Origin: Bacteroidota bacterium
Lineage (GTDB): Bacteria > Bacteroidota > Bacteroidia > NS11-12g > UBA955
Length of the DNA: 64,000 bases
NCBI GenBank assembly: GCA_023957335.1
Contig: JAMLHC010000005.1
Coordinates: forward strand, 1-64,000
Reading direction: 5' to 3'
A program made the position numbers and the translations under genes. The notes beneath the pieces were generated by a model, which was not told the DNA's origin, ran no database searches, and was given only the letters and a program-made list of their open reading frames with translations. Shown here in pieces: positions 7,433 to 15,606 of the stretch (the first letter of the stretch is position 1; each line of letters starts with the position of its first letter).

Positions 7433-8332
7433 ATGAAAATGACCTATTCGCAACATAGCCTAAGCGATTATTGTCGGTTATTTGGTGTTTCCAGGCAATC
7501 GTTCTATCAGCATTTTAGAACAAAAGAACATAAAAGTTTCCACAACGAAATGATTCTACAACAAGTCAAAATGATTCGGGAAGAACATCCACGATTGGGT
7601 ACCAGAAAACTCATGGTTTTGCTGTACCCTTTCCTCCATGAACATCAAATTACATTAGGCAGAGATGCTCTGTTTGACCTTCTGGGGCATCACAAAATGC
7701 TTGTTAAAAAACGAAAAAGACAGGTACAAACAACCTTTTCTAAACACTGGATGCGCAAGTGGCCCAACCTTGTAAAAAACTATGAGGCAGACACCATAAA
7801 CCACCTTTGGGTTAGTGACATCACTTATTGGAAATCCGGCAACCACACCTTTTACATTAGTTTGATAACCGATGTGCGTTCACGTAAAATCATCGGATAC
7901 AGCCTGGATAATAACCTAAAAGCTCAATCAAGTCTGGAAGCCTTAAATATGGCTATCTGCTACAAACCCCATCAAACCGCCCACATCATCCATCACTCAG
8001 ACAGAGGCTCTCAATACTGCTCTGCCGAATATGTAGCCAAGCTCCTAGAAAACAACATCAAAATAAGCATGACCGAGTCAGGCGAACCCACAGACAATGC
8101 CTACGCTGAAAGAGTAAATGGAATTTTAAAAGAAGAATACCTTTACCAATACAACCCTAAAAACATGGCTCAAGCTAAAGCTATTTTGGCTCAAACTATT
8201 CAACTTTACAACCAAAAAAGACCTCATTTGAGTTTAGAAAATCAAACCCCAAACCATGTTTTTAAAACCCATACACGAAAGTTTAATAGACTTTGGAAAT
8301 CCTATCAAAAAACTAATTTTGTAAACCCATGA
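7433..8332 (+). CDS. IS3-family OrfB (rve/DDE integrase core)
   Basis: This 299-residue transposase half has an HTH_21-like N-terminus (VKMIREEHPRLGTRKLMVLL) and an rve catalytic core. The core has WVSDITYW (first Asp), HHSDRGSQYCS (second Asp) and NAYAERVNGILKEEYL (Glu). It is probably made mainly as an OrfAB fusion through the A6G frameshift upstream, though its own ATG at 7433 also exists. No disruption is visible. Confidence 0.93.
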   Translation: MKMTYSQHSLSDYCRLFGVSRQSFYQHFRTKEHKSFHNEMILQQVKMIREEHPRLGTRKLMVLLYPFLHEHQITLGRDALFDLLGHHKMLVKKRKRQVQTTFSKHWMRKWPNLVKNYEADTINHLWVSDITYWKSGNHTFYISLITDVRSRKIIGYSLDNNLKAQSSLEALNMAICYKPHQTAHIIHHSDRGSQYCSAEYVAKLLENNIKISMTESGEPTDNAYAERVNGILKEEYLYQYNPKNMAQAKAILAQTIQLYNQKRPHLSLENQTPNHVFKTHTRKFNRLWKSYQKTNFVNP

Positions 8333-8496
8333 CAGGATGTAAATATTATTGTAAACTTGTATCAGGATTTAGCAACACAAACTGTAAACTTTTTTTAGGA
8401 CGAGACAACTGCACTTGAACCTACCACTAAACTGTCATACGAAGCACTGAACCCGCCATTTTGCCAAACTGCTGTTAGGCGGTCGCCCATTTGGTT

Positions 8497-9636
8497 TTAA
8501 AAATTTATTCCTTCCATCGCTATAAGTAATTTTTCAATTTTTTCTTTGCACTCATTCAGAAAGTTGTCAGTTTTAATAATGTCATTTTCCCAAGTGTCAA
8601 GCGACAAGTTTGTATAATGAGCATAAAATGGCCACCAATTACTTTCTTTGCGAGAAAATATATCTAGCTTGTTCAAATTCTCGTGAAGAGTTTTTCTGTT
8701 CTCTTCGGATATTCTGTAAACATTGGGATTGTTGCATAATCCATAATGACAACGATTACCTTCAAAAGTGAAACCTATCCAACATTTCCCTTGCCAATTT
8801 GAATTTGTCAAGTGAAATCTAACATATTGTTCTTCACTACGTTCATAATGATATTCTAATCCTTTTTGTTTTGCAAACTCTTCCATTTTAGGATTAAAAT
8901 GCTTTTCAATAAGGTAATTGTAAGTTGCAGAATAATTCTGATAAATTGCTTGAGCAGCTCTTAAATTCTCAATTTTTGATAGAACTTCTGTTATTTCTTC
9001 TTTGTTCTTTATGTCCATATCTTGATTGGTTAATTGCTTTAAATGATTAATATATTGAATTATAGTCTCTCTGACAGTTGGGAAACGAGAGGCGATTGCA
9101 ACACATTTTTCAAGCCAATTGATTATATTTTCTTTATACGAAATTGATAAATAAGAAACACCACCACCACTTTGTTCTGATGCATTATCTCCTAAAAGTG
9201 TAAGATATAATATTTGATAGCCATTTTTATATGTTTGAGCATATCTATTGTATCTTTTTAATTGTTCTGGTTGGTCGTTTGCATAAATTTTATTCTCAAT
9301 AATTATTGCCTTGTTTTGATTGTCCTCAATCAAAATATCAATTCGTCCTTCTTCTGTTGAGTGTTCAGTATGTATTCGTGATTTGTCAAAGTCGAATTTC
9401 TCAATGGTAAAATAATCTCCTAATGTGTCAATAAAACACTCCAATAATTTAGATTTTAACCCGTGTGTTCCTTTTGGATTTAAAAGTTCTGCAAGTATTG
9501 CCGAATGTGTGTTTTCATAATGGTTTACGCCACAAACACGAAACATATTAAACCGCCCACCAGTTGCATCTAAAATTTCAGCATTCTTTTTATTTATAAT
9601 TGCTACTTGATTTAGTAAATTATTTATTTTCTCCAT
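8497..9636 (-). CDS. PD-(D/E)XK nuclease superfamily protein (PDDEXK_4-like)
   Basis: This 379-residue protein has the N-terminal motif FRVCGVNHYENTHSAILAEL followed by LNPKGTHG, then the nuclease core GRIDILIED (Asp100) and IIIENKIYANDQ (Glu114, Lys116) and the helix QLKRYNRYAQ. This is the layout of the PF14281-type PD-(D/E)XK families, often found in defence islands. The C-terminal half (about 200-379) has no motif I recognise and may recognise the target. It is the only gene of its cassette; its ATG lies about 60 bases after the GTTAGGC core, with no TAnnTTTG promoter between. A restriction-like or other defence role is inferred. Confidence 0.85.
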   Translation of the reverse strand: MEKINNLLNQVAIINKKNAEILDATGGRFNMFRVCGVNHYENTHSAILAELLNPKGTHGLKSKLLECFIDTLGDYFTIEKFDFDKSRIHTEHSTEEGRIDILIEDNQNKAIIIENKIYANDQPEQLKRYNRYAQTYKNGYQILYLTLLGDNASEQSGGGVSYLSISYKENIINWLEKCVAIASRFPTVRETIIQYINHLKQLTNQDMDIKNKEEITEVLSKIENLRAAQAIYQNYSATYNYLIEKHFNPKMEEFAKQKGLEYHYERSEEQYVRFHLTNSNWQGKCWIGFTFEGNRCHYGLCNNPNVYRISEENRKTLHENLNKLDIFSRKESNWWPFYAHYTNLSLDTWENDIIKTDNFLNECKEKIEKLLIAMEGINF

Positions 9637-9695
9637 TCAATTCTTTTTGTCGATACTATAATGTCTGTCGTTATTAGTTTTTTTGGTCGGGTGTC

Positions 9696-9791
9696 GCCTA
9701 ACTCGCTTATACCCCTCACAAAATGTCGCCAATCTGCCCCAAAATGGGCGGCTTTGCGCCATAAAGTACGGGTTTTTGCGTGAGCAAATAT
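9696..9791 (-). repeat. degenerate attC-like or array-end sequence
   Basis: The GCCTAAC core (9696-9702) begins the PD-(D/E)XK cassette on the minus strand. Beyond it CTCAC...AAAA (near 9714-9722) pairs with TTTTTGCGTGAG (near 9774-9785), and TATA blocks flank the stem. No clear second core is present on the far side, so this is either a decayed attC or the array end next to chromosomal DNA. No attI or integrase gene follows; the next gene is an oxidoreductase on the other strand. Confidence 0.4.
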
Positions 9792-9902
9792 ATAGGCTTT
9801 TCTCTTATAAATGGTTTGGGTCATTATGGCAATACTTATCAGTGTGATTGATAAGTTCCAATAATTGTTTTACACAAATGTTTTAGCATCGAATTTGTCG
9901 TT

Positions 9903-9910
9903 TATTTTTG
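9903..9910 (+). promoter_or_regulatory. -7 element TATTTTTG, near-leaderless gene
   Basis: TATTTTTG matches TAnnTTTG and ends 9 bases before the GTG at 9920. A T-rich stretch near 9881 could serve as a poor -33 element. If real, the transcript would have almost no 5' leader. Confidence 0.4.
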
Positions 9911-9919
9911 CTGCCTAAG

Positions 9920-10927
9920 GTGCAAGAAAGAGTATTAGTAGTAGGACAGGGCTTGACAGGATCTGTTTTGTCTTTGCAACTCAGAGAGCGCGGTCATCGC
10001 GTTTGGGTGGTTGATGAAGGCAGGAAATATACATCAAGCAATGTGGCAGCAGGATTGTTTAACCCGATGGTTGTAGGCAGATTGAAAATCACATGGAATG
10101 CCGAGGCATTATTTTCACATTTTTCAGCTTATTATGCTCGCATTGAAAAACAGTTCAATACAAAATTCTTTCATCCCATGCCCTTGATTCATCTGTGTAA
10201 GGACATAGAAGAACAAAATGATTGGGATGTACTTGCGGGGACAGACAAAACAGCCAAATGGATTGAACGCTACACAACGCATTTACCTGCTTATATTCAA
10301 TCTGAATATGGAAACTATTTAGTTAAATCAACCGGTTGGGTGGATTTGCATTTGTTTCTGGGCAAAGTGAGAGAATGTCTTGTTGCAGAAGGTAAATTCA
10401 TTTTGGGTGCGCCCAAAATTAGAGAGGATATTGAAGTGATTAAAACGGGTTTTCGTTATCAGGGAATGGAGTTTGACAGGGTGTTTTTGTGTAGAGGAGA
10501 ATTTGAGCGATTGCAAGCGGATTTTCCAAAATTGCCCTATAATCCGGTCAAAGGACAATTGTTTGACATTGAGACCGATTTTGATTTGGAGCAAATTATT
10601 TTTCACAAACAGGTTTTTATGTTACCCACCGGCAAACGCACTGCGAAAGTCGGCTCTACATATACTTGGGACAGCTTAGATTATGACACCTTGCAAAAGG
10701 ATACCGATTTTCTGCAAGAGCGATTAGACGATTTTCTGCAATGTAAGTATCGCATAACTAATGTCAAAGCCGGAGTGCGCCCTGCCTTTCATTATGGGCG
10801 ACCTATGTTTGTGGAGGACGAAGAGTTGAGTGGACTTTATGTGCTGAATGGTATGGGTTCAAAAGGAGTTACGCTTGCGCCTTATTTTGCTGAGCAGTTG
10901 CTCGATTCGGTTTATGGTAAGATTTGA
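9920..10927 (+). CDS. FAD-dependent oxidoreductase of the DAO/glycine oxidase family
   Basis: The protein has an N-terminal FAD-binding Rossmann motif (VLVVGQGLTGSVLSLQLRE, GxGxxG), the second nucleotide-contact strand ending in VVDEG, and a C-terminal FAD motif (LYVLNGMGSKGVTLAPYF). Such enzymes oxidise amines or amino acids (ThiO, MnmC-like), but the substrate cannot be read from the sequence. I chose GTG 9920 because a TATTTTTG promoter element at 9903-9910 overlaps the longer TTG start at 9908 and would place transcription start downstream of it. The SDR gene follows 24 bases later and may be cotranscribed. Confidence 0.8.
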   Translation: MQERVLVVGQGLTGSVLSLQLRERGHRVWVVDEGRKYTSSNVAAGLFNPMVVGRLKITWNAEALFSHFSAYYARIEKQFNTKFFHPMPLIHLCKDIEEQNDWDVLAGTDKTAKWIERYTTHLPAYIQSEYGNYLVKSTGWVDLHLFLGKVRECLVAEGKFILGAPKIREDIEVIKTGFRYQGMEFDRVFLCRGEFERLQADFPKLPYNPVKGQLFDIETDFDLEQIIFHKQVFMLPTGKRTAKVGSTYTWDSLDYDTLQKDTDFLQERLDDFLQCKYRITNVKAGVRPAFHYGRPMFVEDEELSGLYVLNGMGSKGVTLAPYFAEQLLDSVYGKI

Positions 10928-10951
10928 TTTTTCAATAATATTGCACAGAAA

Positions 10952-11755
10952 ATGAGTCTCAAAGGGAAACGAATTGTAATCACAGGAGCTTCTTCCGGCA
11001 TAGGCAGGGCATTAGCCATAGAAGCGGTGAGGCGTGGAGCCAATGTCTGTGCCGGGGCAAGAAATGTAGAAGCATTAGCGGAATTGGTTCAACAATGTGG
11101 ACAAACAACCCTGATAACTCATCAATTGGATGTCGCAGACAAGGAAAGTTGCGAGGCGTTTATCGCTTTTGCAGCCAAACAAATGGGAGGAATTGATGTC
11201 CTGATAAACAATGCAGGGATTAGCATGAGGGCAAATTTTGTTGAATTGGATGTATCGGTACTTGAGCGAGTGATGCAGGTTAATTTTTGGGGCGCGGTCT
11301 ATTGTACTCATGCCGCCATGACTTATTTGTTAAAGTCCAAAGGCTCGGTAGTGGGAGTGAGTTCAGTTGCCGGATTCAATGGATTGCCTGGCAGGACGGG
11401 TTATTCTGCATCTAAATTTGCGCTTCAAGGATTTTTGGAAGCTTTGCGAACTGAAAATTTGAAAACGGGCTTGCATGTCATGATTGCTTGTCCGGGTTTT
11501 ACGGCATCCAATATCAGAAATACTGCTCTAAACGCAGAAGGCAAAGTTCAAAATGAATCTCCGCGCAATGAAAACAAAATGATGAGTTCCTCAGCAGTAG
11601 CATCCGGAATCCTTGATGGTATTGACAGACGGAGAAATATACTTGTCATGACCACACAAGGTAAATTGAGTTATTGGCTCAGTAAATTTGCCCCAAGACT
11701 ATTGAGCAGACTTACCTACAAAGTGATGAAATCTGAACCGAATGCGCCTTTTTAA
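10952..11755 (+). CDS. short-chain dehydrogenase/reductase (SDR)
   Basis: This classical SDR of 267 residues has the NAD(P)-binding TGASSGIGRALA, the NNAG motif (INNAGIS), the catalytic Ser in GVSSVAG and YSASK supplying Tyr and Lys. The C-terminal tail is like those of membrane-associated or lipid-active SDRs, but the substrate is not evident. It follows the FAD oxidoreductase on the same strand with a 24-base gap and no promoter between, so the two are probably one transcript. Confidence 0.88.
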   Translation: MSLKGKRIVITGASSGIGRALAIEAVRRGANVCAGARNVEALAELVQQCGQTTLITHQLDVADKESCEAFIAFAAKQMGGIDVLINNAGISMRANFVELDVSVLERVMQVNFWGAVYCTHAAMTYLLKSKGSVVGVSSVAGFNGLPGRTGYSASKFALQGFLEALRTENLKTGLHVMIACPGFTASNIRNTALNAEGKVQNESPRNENKMMSSSAVASGILDGIDRRRNILVMTTQGKLSYWLSKFAPRLLSRLTYKVMKSEPNAPF

Positions 11756-11876
11756 TTGAGCTTGATTTTTAGTCTCTTAAATTGATATGAGCAGATTTTT
11801 CATGTTTTCCTATAAAAGTTTGATTTTAACTCATAAAATCAAATCTATGCTCTCGTATTGATATCAATCATTCAAC

Positions 11877-11884
11877 TATGTTTG
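11877..11884 (+). promoter_or_regulatory. -7 element of the terC-like gene
   Basis: TATGTTTG matches TAnnTTTG; ATTG at 11857-11860 is a weak -33 candidate. The ATG lies 32 bases downstream. Confidence 0.5.
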
Positions 11885-11915
11885 CGCACATAAATTACTA
11901 TTTATTTTAAAACAA

Positions 11916-12995
11916 ATGACAGCTGAAACCATTTTCTTTATTTGCTTTCTTATATTAATCATTGGTATCCTTGTTTTTGACATGGGGGTACTTAACCGTG
12001 AAAAACATGAAGTTTCATTTAAAGAAGCACTTGTATGGACATCGGTTTGGTTTGGGCTGGCAATGATATTTTATATTTTTCTCAGGTATTATGCTTATAT
12101 GATTCACGGGGTTACCGACATTGCAGGTCTGCAGAGGATAAACGAGTTATATGCACACAAATTGAATTTGACGGGGACAAATTATGCTGCAGACTTAAAT
12201 ACTTATAACAAAACTGTATCGCTACAATACCTGACAGGTTTTTTTATTGAATACTCACTTTCTATTGATAATCTATTTGTAATGCTCCTTATTTTCAAAT
12301 CTTTTAATGTAGAGAAGAAGTATTATAAAACAGTATTAGAATGGGGTATTCTGGGTGCAATTATCATGCGGTTTGTCTTCATATTTGCCGGAGCTGCATT
12401 AGTAAGCAAGTTCCATTGGATTCTTTATGTATTTGGAGCAATTTTGGTTTTTTCCGGCATAAAAATGTTTATTGACCAGATGAAGAAAAAGGATGAAGAT
12501 GTGTCTGTCAAAAGAGGTATGGCCGGATTTGTGTCAAAGTTTATAGCAGTATTTCCAAAGAATGTGGGAGGGCATATTGGCTTTAGGCACAAAGGACATG
12601 GTAAGTTTTATTTTACACCATTGTTTATCGTTATATTAGTGATTGAGTTCTCGGATTTACTTTTTGCAATAGACTCAGTACCTGCAATTTTTGCAGTAAC
12701 ACTTGACCCATACACGATTTTCTTCGCTAATATTTTTGCCATATTAGGTCTTAGAAGTTTGTTCTTTTTGCTTGCATATTTTGTCAATATTTTCCACTTG
12801 TTGGGATATGGTTTGTCTGTGTTACTTACTTTTATTGGAACAAAATTAATATTTGCAGATTGGTTCGAGCAAATAGGAATCAATTCAACAGTTTCATTAT
12901 TCATTATATTGGGAATTATTATAATCGCCATTTTTGCCAGTCTAATATTTCCTAAAAAAACGGCAATTACTGACTCTATAAATGGTGTAGAGTAA
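11916..12995 (+). CDS. TerC/Alx-family integral membrane protein
   Basis: This 359-residue polytopic protein shows about nine hydrophobic segments and the TerC signatures: FDMGVLNREKHEVSFKEA near the N-terminus, FFIEYSLSIDNLFVMLLIF with its acidic membrane motif, and VIEFSDLLFAIDSVPAIFAV in the second half. Characterised relatives act in tellurite resistance or export Mn2+ (Alx, MntP-like roles). The conserved membrane acidic residues are present, so metal-ion transport is the most likely function. It has its own promoter and is followed 33 bases later by a lipoprotein gene. Confidence 0.9.
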   Translation: MTAETIFFICFLILIIGILVFDMGVLNREKHEVSFKEALVWTSVWFGLAMIFYIFLRYYAYMIHGVTDIAGLQRINELYAHKLNLTGTNYAADLNTYNKTVSLQYLTGFFIEYSLSIDNLFVMLLIFKSFNVEKKYYKTVLEWGILGAIIMRFVFIFAGAALVSKFHWILYVFGAILVFSGIKMFIDQMKKKDEDVSVKRGMAGFVSKFIAVFPKNVGGHIGFRHKGHGKFYFTPLFIVILVIEFSDLLFAIDSVPAIFAVTLDPYTIFFANIFAILGLRSLFFLLAYFVNIFHLLGYGLSVLLTFIGTKLIFADWFEQIGINSTVSLFIILGIIIIAIFASLIFPKKTAITDSINGVE

Positions 12996-13028
12996 AGGTT
13001 GTTTAATAAATACAGTAGTTATTCTTAT

Positions 13029-14003
13029 ATGACATCTAAGACTTTATATCGCTTTGCTTTACTCTGTCTGATAGTGATTCTAAGCTCGTGTTCAAGTAAT
13101 AAGAGCGCAGTCTCATTAGCAAATCTTGAAAAAAGTACTTGTTACACTCAATCTGACTATCATTATACAGTCGATGACCTGCCCAAAGTTTTGAATATTA
13201 ATAATATAGATAATAATCTTCAAAAAAATTTCTCTTTGGCATCTCTAAATATGGCAAATGCAATTCAAATACTTGATGTAATCGAATATTACAATAGATT
13301 AAAGACTGAGTATTTGTCCGGTCGCTCAATAGAGAAAAAAATTGCTTTGATGGAAGTACAACAATCTATTATTCAAAGAATCAATATTTCTTCACTTGAA
13401 ATCTCTTCGGTGGCAAGTGAGTTAGATTGTGAAGAAGAGCGCATTAAACAGATTTTTACTTTTCTCAAAAATAAAGCAGACAACAGAGAAAGGAATTTAG
13501 TAATAGCATCTATTGTGGTTGGTTCTGTAGGGGCGATTTCGACCGAAATTCTAAATAACACATATTCAAATGGCAAGTCGGGTAGCTTTGTTTCTGTTGG
13601 TTCTGCTATTATAGAAGCCGGTTTGGGAGTGCTGATTTTGACGAACAAAAGTAAAATCAATTTCTATCACAAAAGAAATTCATTAGGTGAAGTTTGGAAT
13701 GGTTTGCCGACTTCCAAAACATTGCCTCCTGCAATTTGGTATTACTTGAATTATAGTAATAATACCTACAGAGAAAAGTCTCTTAGAGGGTTGTTGGTAG
13801 AAAATTGGCAGAATTATGGACAGGTAAGCAAAAAAGGGAAAAACTCCATAGATATATATTTTGGTGAAGGGGGGGGATATAGTGCTGAAGAGTTGAAAAA
13901 TAGAGCAGACATGTATGATCAACTTGAAGCTTATGTTAGTTTGATGAAACAAGATTTGAAATTACTTTCAATAGAGTTTGAGAAATTTTGTGCGAAAGAT
14001 TAG
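13029..14003 (+). CDS. lipoprotein of unknown function
   Basis: I chose the ATG at 13029 because it gives a proper lipoprotein signal (MTSKTLYRFALLCLIVILSS then Cys21). An upstream TTG at 12999 only adds ten residues. The mature protein is largely helical, with two hydrophobic segments in the middle (NLVIASIVVGSVGAISTEIL and FVSVGSAIIEAGLGVLILT). I do not recognise a family. It ends just before a strong bidirectional terminator and may be read with the terC-like gene. Confidence 0.75.
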   Translation: MTSKTLYRFALLCLIVILSSCSSNKSAVSLANLEKSTCYTQSDYHYTVDDLPKVLNINNIDNNLQKNFSLASLNMANAIQILDVIEYYNRLKTEYLSGRSIEKKIALMEVQQSIIQRINISSLEISSVASELDCEEERIKQIFTFLKNKADNRERNLVIASIVVGSVGAISTEILNNTYSNGKSGSFVSVGSAIIEAGLGVLILTNKSKINFYHKRNSLGEVWNGLPTSKTLPPAIWYYLNYSNNTYREKSLRGLLVENWQNYGQVSKKGKNSIDIYFGEGGGYSAEELKNRADMYDQLEAYVSLMKQDLKLLSIEFEKFCAKD

Positions 14004-14060
14004 ATGAGAAAAAATTAAGTTTCATTTTTCAGGATTATAAATTCAAAATTGAACATCCAA

Positions 14061-14089
14061 AAAAAAACCGCCAGAGAAGGCGGTTTTTA
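14061..14089. terminator. bidirectional intrinsic terminator
   Basis: AACCGCC (14066-14072) and GGCGGTT (14079-14085) form a stem around agagaa, with a run of A before and T after. It serves the lipoprotein gene on the plus strand and citrate synthase on the minus strand. Confidence 0.9.
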
Positions 14090-14108
14090 ATAATATAAAG
14101 AAAAAAGA

Positions 14109-15395
14109 CTATCTGTTCTTAATAGGAGTAAACGGTCTGAGTGTGCTGCCTGTATAGATTTGACGAGGTCTGCCGATGGGTTGTCCTTCCTTAATCATTT
14201 CCTTCCATTGAGCAATCCAACCGGGTAATCTGCCAAGGGCAAACATTACGGTGAACATATCAGTTGGGAAGCCCATAGCTTTGTAAATAATTCCGGAATA
14301 GAAGTCCACGTTTGGATAGAGCTTTCTTTCTACGAAATAAGGGTCTTGCAGAGCAACTTCTTCAAGTTTTTTTGCAATCTCCAGAATTGGGTCGTGAATT
14401 CCAAGTTTATTAAGAACATCATCAGAAGCCTTTTTAATGATGCGAGCTCTTGGGTCAAAGTTTTTGTACACTCTGTGTCCGAATCCCATCAAGCGGAATG
14501 GGTCATTTTTGTCTTTGGCTTTGTTGATGAACTTCATTACATCACCACCATCCTCTTTAATTTGTTCTAACATCTCAAGAACTTGCTGATTGGCACCGCC
14601 ATGTAATGGTCCCCATAGTGCAGCAACCCCTGATGCTATTGACGCATACAAACTTGCATTAGACGAGCCTACTAATCTTACGGTAGAGGTTGAGCAGTTT
14701 TGCTCATGGTCTGCATGCAAGATTAATAATTTGTTCATAGCGTCCACAAAAACCGGGTCTATTTCATAATCGTCCGAAACGTGCTTGAATGTCATATTCA
14801 AAAAGTTTGATACATAGTCAAGTTTGTTGCTTGGGTAGATGAATGGATGTCCGGTGCGTTTCTTATAAATCATTGCACAAAGTGTTGGCATTTTGGCGAT
14901 AAGCCTCAACATTGTACGTCTTTTTTGTTCGTCCGGTCTGTTTGGGTTCAATGATTTTGGATAGTATGCAGACAATGCTGACATCATCGAAATCAACTGT
15001 CCCATAGGGTGAGAGCCGGTTGGAAAAGATTTGAAAATATTCTGCAAATCCTCATTTACAAGTGTATGAACCTTTATTTCTTCGTTGAAATTGTGTAATT
15101 GTGTCTGGGTGGGCAATTCGCCTTCCAAAAGTAAATAAGCAACTTCAGTGAAAGTTGCCTTTTCTGCAAGCTCTTCAATGCTGTACCCTCTGTATCTTAA
15201 AATTCCCTTTTCACCATCCAGAAAAGTAATTGAACTTGTAGTAGCACCGGTATTCTTATATCCTGTATCGAGTGTTACATAACCCGTTAGTCCTCTTAAA
15301 TTTGAGATATCAATTGCTTTTTCGTTTTCGCTTCCTGTGATCACCGGCAACTCATATTCTTTGCCTTCTAAAATGATTTTTGCTGTCTCTGACAT
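14109..15395 (-). CDS. gltA: citrate synthase (type II)
   Basis: This 428-residue enzyme condenses oxaloacetate with acetyl-CoA at the entry of the TCA cycle. It shows the hexameric bacterial type features: GYVTLDTGYKNTGATTSSIT, ILHADHEQNCSTSTVRLVGS (catalytic His), GPLHGGANQQVLEML (second His) and FRLMGFGHRVYKNFDPRA with the active-site region. I placed the start at ATG 15395 (MSETAKIILEGKEYELP); the longer frame to 15452 adds 19 residues that do not match the family. A weak TAACTTGC element at 15449-15456 could be its promoter. Confidence 0.96.
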   Translation of the reverse strand: MSETAKIILEGKEYELPVITGSENEKAIDISNLRGLTGYVTLDTGYKNTGATTSSITFLDGEKGILRYRGYSIEELAEKATFTEVAYLLLEGELPTQTQLHNFNEEIKVHTLVNEDLQNIFKSFPTGSHPMGQLISMMSALSAYYPKSLNPNRPDEQKRRTMLRLIAKMPTLCAMIYKKRTGHPFIYPSNKLDYVSNFLNMTFKHVSDDYEIDPVFVDAMNKLLILHADHEQNCSTSTVRLVGSSNASLYASIASGVAALWGPLHGGANQQVLEMLEQIKEDGGDVMKFINKAKDKNDPFRLMGFGHRVYKNFDPRARIIKKASDDVLNKLGIHDPILEIAKKLEEVALQDPYFVERKLYPNVDFYSGIIYKAMGFPTDMFTVMFALGRLPGWIAQWKEMIKEGQPIGRPRQIYTGSTLRPFTPIKNR

Positions 15396-15578
15396 ATTCG
15401 TAATATTTTGATTAATAATAAATGTTGTATATAGTTTAAAAACGGTGCGCAAGTTACAGATTTTTTACCAACTGATGAACGCTTATGTCAATAAAAATTA
15501 GGGAATTGAAGAGTAGTTTTTGCTATGTGAATTTGAAGAAAAATCAACACATCCTCGTCATTATTGTAATTACATAAC

Positions 15579-15586
15579 TACCTTTG
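15579..15586 (+). promoter_or_regulatory. -7 element of nadK
   Basis: TACCTTTG is a perfect TAnnTTTG match, 21 bases before the ATG at 15607. It rules out the longer upstream reading frame beginning at 15520. No clear -33 TTTG is visible. Confidence 0.6.
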
Positions 15587-15606
15587 CAGTTCATAGATTC
15601 GAATTA

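Larger units (their letters stand above)
6951..8407 (+). mobile_element. IS3-family insertion sequence, apparently complete (1457 bp)
   Basis: The 25-base ends are TGTCTTGTCCTGAAATAAG+TTTACA on the left and, reverse-complemented, TGTCTCGTCCTAAAAAAAG+TTTACA on the right: TG...CA termini with four mismatches. ACT flanks both sides (6948-6950 and 8408-8410), a 3-bp target duplication typical of IS3. Two ORFs with a frameshift site lie inside. The element interrupts the loop of an attC-like site. Confidence 0.9.
6886..8480 (-). repeat. attC-like site downstream of the PD-(D/E)XK cassette, split by IS3
   Basis: The outer cores are GCTATAAC (6886-6893) and GTTAGGC (8474-8480). The arms pair as GCAG/CTGC, TTGGC/GCCAA and GGCGG/CCGCC, with unpaired bases between the blocks. 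Removing the IS3 element (6951-8407) and one copy of its 3-base duplication restores a 135-base site, the same length as the intact site at 3971-4105. The loop shares CGAAGAACTG and ATACGAAGCAC with that site. Confidence 0.7.

Noticed and set aside
9624..9824. 66-codon minus-strand ORF before the PD-(D/E)XK gene
   Set aside because: It reads through the attC-like sequence at 9696-9791 and overlaps the start of the real gene.
14990..15100. Possible frameshift in citrate synthase
   Set aside because: The frame is continuous and all family motifs are in order.
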